The translations under genes and the position numbers were made by a program. The notes beneath the pieces are model-generated. The model made no database searches. It was not told the origin of the DNA and saw nothing but the letters and a program-made list of their open reading frames with translations. From assembly GCA_900763885.1 (NCBI GenBank), contig CAAFLY010000210.1, positions 1 to 7,401 of the forward strand: DNA of 7,401 nt, given 5' to 3'. This stretch comes from Clostridia bacterium (GTDB lineage Bacteria; Bacillota; Clostridia; Oscillospirales; CAG-272). The first letter of the stretch is position 1. Every line of letters begins with the position of its first letter. Shown one piece after another: positions 4,640 through 7,401 of the stretch.

Positions 4640-6190
4640 TTATTTCTGCGCGTTGTAGGGGATCGTGTCGAGCGTGAAGCTGCCCTTATGACAGGCGATC
4701 CGCACCGTTCTGTCTCCCGTTCCGGAAAGCGGGACATGGAGAGTCTTCTCGCCGCTGACCGTGGTACGCAGACAAACCTCGCCATCCTCCGCGATCTCTA
4801 CCGTCACGCCGTCAAATTCCGCTGTCAGCGCAAGACTTCCCTTTTCTCCGACAGCGTATAGATGGTATTCGGCAAAGGCTCCCGGCGTGAAGACGGTGCG
4901 CGTATTTTCCCACATTTCGCTGTCCCGGCATTCCGAGGTATCCGCGCCGTTTTCATCGACAAGACGCACGTTTTCCGCTGCCGTATAATCGCACGCCTTA
5001 AATGCGGAACCGGGTCGCCGGGTGATCGATGGGATAACGTCCGGCTGATACGTACAGTTCTCGATTTTGCAGTTTTCCAAAAGCGCGTCGAAAATGCGCT
5101 GTGCCTCCTCTGCCGAAGGCTGTGGACCGCCCGCGATATAGTCCGTGATCCTGTCCCAGTTCTCCGGCATCGGGATCGAATAGGGAGAATTGGCTGTCTG
5201 CATCTTTTTGAAGCACCAGATGTTGTAGCCGATGTCAAAATCCGCGCAGAGCGGGTACATGGCGGCATACCACGCGCTGGAATTCTCCCCGGATTCCCCG
5301 AGATAGAGCGGCTTGTTCATCCTTTCACGCACATCGAGGAACATGTCCAGCAGTCTTTTGCGCGGCGGACACCAATATCTGTGGAAATGGAAGCAGACGT
5401 TGTCGTCATACGGTTCGCAGAACACATACGGATTCGCCGCCCACTGGTGTCCCTCGATGGAGATCATGTGGTTTTTGTCGTATTTGCGGATCTCGGCGAT
5501 GCAGTCCCGATACAGATCGCGCATCCGATCCGCCAGATCCAGTCTTTCGCCCATTTTGATCGGCTCGTTCAAAAGATCGTACATGCCTACGATGGCGCGG
5601 TCGTGGTAACGGCGGGCAAATTCCCCCCAGAGCGCGACCGTTTTGTGCCACGCGTCTGTTTTCTCCGTCATCGCGTCGGTGAACAGGCGGGGAATGTCGT
5701 CCACGGAATCGTCGATGTTGGAGCCGGTCTGTCCGCCGGGTGCGCAGTGGAGATCGAGTACAATGTACAGCCCCCATTTTTCGCACCAGTCGAGGAAGCG
5801 GTCCACGATCCGAAAGCCCTCGGACCTCCATGTGATCCCCGGCTCGTCCTCCATAAAGAGTCGCCAGTGCATGGGCAGACGGACGGAGTTGAAGCCGGCT
5901 TCCGCCATGGCGCGCACATCCGCCTCGGTGATATAATTTGCCCGGAACCGCTGCCAGAAATACCGCGCGTACACACTGCCGCACAACTGCCGGATCAGCC
6001 CCTCGATTTTCGTTGGAGAATTGCACCTGTCGCCCCAGAAATGCCACATATAGCCCTCCGGCACGAGCCAGTTGCCGATCCCCATGCCGCAGAGGAGAAT
6101 CTCATCCCCGTCGCCGTTTACGATCCGCTTCCCATCGGCGTGCAGAAATCCCTTTACAAGCGTCCTGGCCATCTTTTCCGATACGGTCAT
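4640..6190 (-). CDS. Intracellular GH5-family glycoside hydrolase with C-terminal beta domain
   Basis: A 516-residue protein. Residues about 10-375 carry GH5 landmarks in order: NSVRLPMHWR (101-110) with the conserved Arg, DLHCAPGGQ (146-154), LLNEP (206-210) with Glu209 as the expected acid/base, HFHRYW (268-273), and LGESGE (298-302) with Glu299 as the expected nucleophile. GH5 enzymes cleave beta-linked glucans or mannans by a retaining mechanism; the features are closest to the exo-beta-1,3-glucanase and glucosidase type, but the exact substrate is not clear. Residues about 385-516 are beta-rich with regular hydrophobic spacing and look like a carbohydrate-binding jelly roll. There is no signal peptide, so it probably acts in the cytoplasm on imported oligosaccharides or glycosides. 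The start follows AGGAGGAGG (6200-6208, minus) by nine bases; Met7 is a possible alternative. It lies 58 bp after asnA on the same strand. No clear terminator was found after its stop. Confidence 0.9.
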   Translation of the reverse strand: MTVSEKMARTLVKGFLHADGKRIVNGDGDEILLCGMGIGNWLVPEGYMWHFWGDRCNSPTKIEGLIRQLCGSVYARYFWQRFRANYITEADVRAMAEAGFNSVRLPMHWRLFMEDEPGITWRSEGFRIVDRFLDWCEKWGLYIVLDLHCAPGGQTGSNIDDSVDDIPRLFTDAMTEKTDAWHKTVALWGEFARRYHDRAIVGMYDLLNEPIKMGERLDLADRMRDLYRDCIAEIRKYDKNHMISIEGHQWAANPYVFCEPYDDNVCFHFHRYWCPPRKRLLDMFLDVRERMNKPLYLGESGENSSAWYAAMYPLCADFDIGYNIWCFKKMQTANSPYSIPMPENWDRITDYIAGGPQPSAEEAQRIFDALLENCKIENCTYQPDVIPSITRRPGSAFKACDYTAAENVRLVDENGADTSECRDSEMWENTRTVFTPGAFAEYHLYAVGEKGSLALTAEFDGVTVEIAEDGEVCLRTTVSGEKTLHVPLSGTGDRTVRIACHKGSFTLDTIPYNAQK

Positions 6191-6248
6191 ATCCTCTGTC
6201 CTCCTCCTGTCATATTCTGTACTATCTCGTTCGGTTTATGCGAAAAGA

Positions 6249-7259
6249 TTATAAAAGCGGAATTCCCGCCTTCTCACAGGCCTCCACAGTCTCGCGGTCC
6301 CACAGGCTGACCTGCACTTCTCCAATATGCGCCGTCTGCATCATAAGCATACAAAGTCGGGACTGGCCGATACCGCCGCCCATGGTGAGCGGCAGTTCTC
6401 CCGCAAGCAGCATTTTGTGAAACGGCAGATTCCGTCTTTCCGTGCAGCCTGCCTTATCGAGTTGTTCCGCCAGGGCCTTTTCGTCGACGCGGATGCCCAT
6501 GGAGGACAGCTCAAACGCACGGTTCAGTACCGGATTCCATACGAGAATGTCGCCGTTGAGCTGCCAATCGTCGTAGTCCGGTGCTCTGCCATCGTGCGGT
6601 TTTCCATTCTTCAGCTTGTCGCCGATCTGCATGAGAAACGTCGTCGGATGCTCGCGGACATAGGCGTTCTCCCGTTCCTGCGGAGAAAGCGTCGGATAGA
6701 GATCGTACAGCTCCGCAGTGGTGATAAAGGATACCTCTCTGGAGATTTCGGCGTTCAGCACAGGGAAAAATTCATCCCGCAGCGCGTCGTTGGTATCGCA
6801 CACAGCACCGACGATACGGCACACGGTCTCCTTCAGGTAATCAAGATTGCGCATACCGCGGTCAATGACCTTTTCCCAGTCCCACTGGTCGACGTAGATG
6901 GAGTGAATGTTGTCGGGAATCTCGTCCCGGCGGATGGCGTTCATATCGGTATACAGGCCGTTGCCGACGAAAAATTCATATTTTTTGAGCGCGAGCCGTT
7001 TCCACTTTGCGAGAGAATGGACGACCTCCGCCTCTTCACCGACCGCCGGCACGTCAAAGGATACCGGACGCTCCACGCCGTTCAGGTTGTCGTTCAAGCC
7101 GGAGCCTTCGGTGACAAACAACGGCGCCGATACCCGTTTCAGATGGAGCGCGGACGAAAGATTTCTCTGAAAGCAGCGCTTGATGAAATCGATCGCGCGC
7201 TGGGTTTCGTATACGGACAGCTTTGCCTTGTAGCCCGCGGGAATATAGGTGTTTGCCAT
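6249..7259 (-). CDS. asnA: Aspartate-ammonia ligase (asparagine synthetase A)
   Basis: A 336-residue protein, close to the usual 330 of AsnA. It makes asparagine from aspartate, ammonia and ATP (giving AMP and pyrophosphate) in the cytoplasm and is built on a class II aminoacyl-tRNA synthetase fold. Family signatures are seen along the chain: SAPLFVTEGSGLNDNLNG (44-61), HSLAKWKR (81-88), GLYTDMNAIR (101-110), SIYVDQWDWEK (120-130), and the ATP-site motif MGGGIGQSR (293-301). GAGG-type site GAGGT (7267-7271, minus) lies seven bases before the ATG. The promoter is immediately upstream, with no room for a T-box or riboswitch. A short GCGG/CCGC hairpin with TTTT overlaps the stop codon but is too weak to count as a terminator, so the GH5 gene behind it is probably cotranscribed. 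Confidence 0.97.
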   Translation of the reverse strand: MANTYIPAGYKAKLSVYETQRAIDFIKRCFQRNLSSALHLKRVSAPLFVTEGSGLNDNLNGVERPVSFDVPAVGEEAEVVHSLAKWKRLALKKYEFFVGNGLYTDMNAIRRDEIPDNIHSIYVDQWDWEKVIDRGMRNLDYLKETVCRIVGAVCDTNDALRDEFFPVLNAEISREVSFITTAELYDLYPTLSPQERENAYVREHPTTFLMQIGDKLKNGKPHDGRAPDYDDWQLNGDILVWNPVLNRAFELSSMGIRVDEKALAEQLDKAGCTERRNLPFHKMLLAGELPLTMGGGIGQSRLCMLMMQTAHIGEVQVSLWDRETVEACEKAGIPLL

Positions 7260-7308
7260 AGGATATACCTCACTGCAACAGAATAGAAATATTATAGCAT
7301 CCTATGGC
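7255..7308. repeat. 10-bp inverted repeat flanking the asnA promoter region
   Basis: GCCATAGGAT (7255-7264) and its exact reverse complement ATCCTATGGC (7299-7308) lie 34 bp apart. One arm covers the asnA start codon, the other sits in the promoter spacer between -35 and -10. Only one arm would be in the transcript, so an RNA hairpin from this promoter is excluded and a protein-binding role on DNA is the likelier reading. Confidence 0.5.
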
Positions 7309-7319
7309 GAGCCCGTCAA
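7291..7319 (-). promoter_or_regulatory. Sigma-A promoter of asnA
   Basis: On the minus strand TTGACG (7314-7319) and a perfect TATAAT (7291-7296) lie 17 bp apart, with TGC before the -10 as an extended element. Transcription would start near 7284, leaving a leader of about 25 nt. The remaining bases to 7401 are AT-rich at first and hold no gene that can be supported. Confidence 0.85.
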
Positions 7320-7401
7320 TAGTGATGTATAAAATATTGGAGTTTTTGGAGAAATATACACGTTTTCTCACAGGAAAAGGCAGGGTGTGCCATCCAGCCT
7401 C

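Noticed and set aside
6247..6275. An internal promoter for the GH5 gene using the TATAAT at the end of asnA
   Set aside because: The hexamer 17 bp upstream does not resemble TTGACA, and the TATAAT arises from the last codons and stop of asnA.
4862..6310. A 482-residue open frame on the plus strand opposite the GH5 gene
   Set aside because: It mirrors the GH5 gene in antisense, has no ribosome site or family signature, and the minus-strand protein has clear catalytic motifs. Long antisense frames are common in GC-rich coding DNA.
6327..7286. A 319-residue plus-strand frame opposite asnA
   Set aside because: It is an antisense shadow of a textbook AsnA gene and has no start signals.

Overview
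The window looks like chromosomal DNA of a moderately GC-rich member of the Clostridia (Bacillota). This rests on the gene families (YajC followed by a TIGR04086-type four-helix membrane protein, a SCIFF-maturase relative, a CD1247-type protein beside elongation factor P, and AsnA), on strong AGGAGG-type ribosome binding sites, and on near-consensus sigma-A promoters with 17-bp spacers. The species cannot be named from sequence alone. No mobile element, CRISPR array or phage gene was seen.

Left part, plus strand (1-2990): a divergent promoter at the left edge drives a gene outside the window. A plus-strand promoter drives a short uroporphyrinogen-decarboxylase-like protein (168-851). A new promoter then starts yajC (972-1295), followed by a TIGR04086-type membrane protein (1378-1827) and a 299-residue protein (1988-2887). 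The 299-residue protein resembles the two ends of the SCIFF-peptide maturase but lacks the radical SAM cysteine motif and the SPASM cysteines. A tandem hairpin terminator closes this block.

Middle (2990-4600): a tRNA-Leu(CAG) gene has its own consensus promoter and a strong terminator. It converges on a minus-strand pair, efp followed by a CD1247-type zinc-ribbon protein with an extreme Asp/Cys linker. The pair is read from one consensus promoter and ends at a long hairpin terminator.

Right part, minus strand (4640-7319): asnA (ammonia-dependent asparagine synthetase) is followed after 58 bp by an intracellular GH5 glycoside hydrolase, with no convincing terminator between them, so they are probably one transcript from the promoter at 7291-7319.

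The most interesting locus is yajC / TIGR04086 / SCIFF-maturase-like. In many Clostridia this neighbourhood carries the Cys-rich SCIFF peptide and an active radical SAM maturase. Here no peptide gene is visible and the maturase relative appears catalytically dead while keeping its likely peptide-recognition domain. A long hairpin also buries the ribosome binding site of the TIGR04086 gene.
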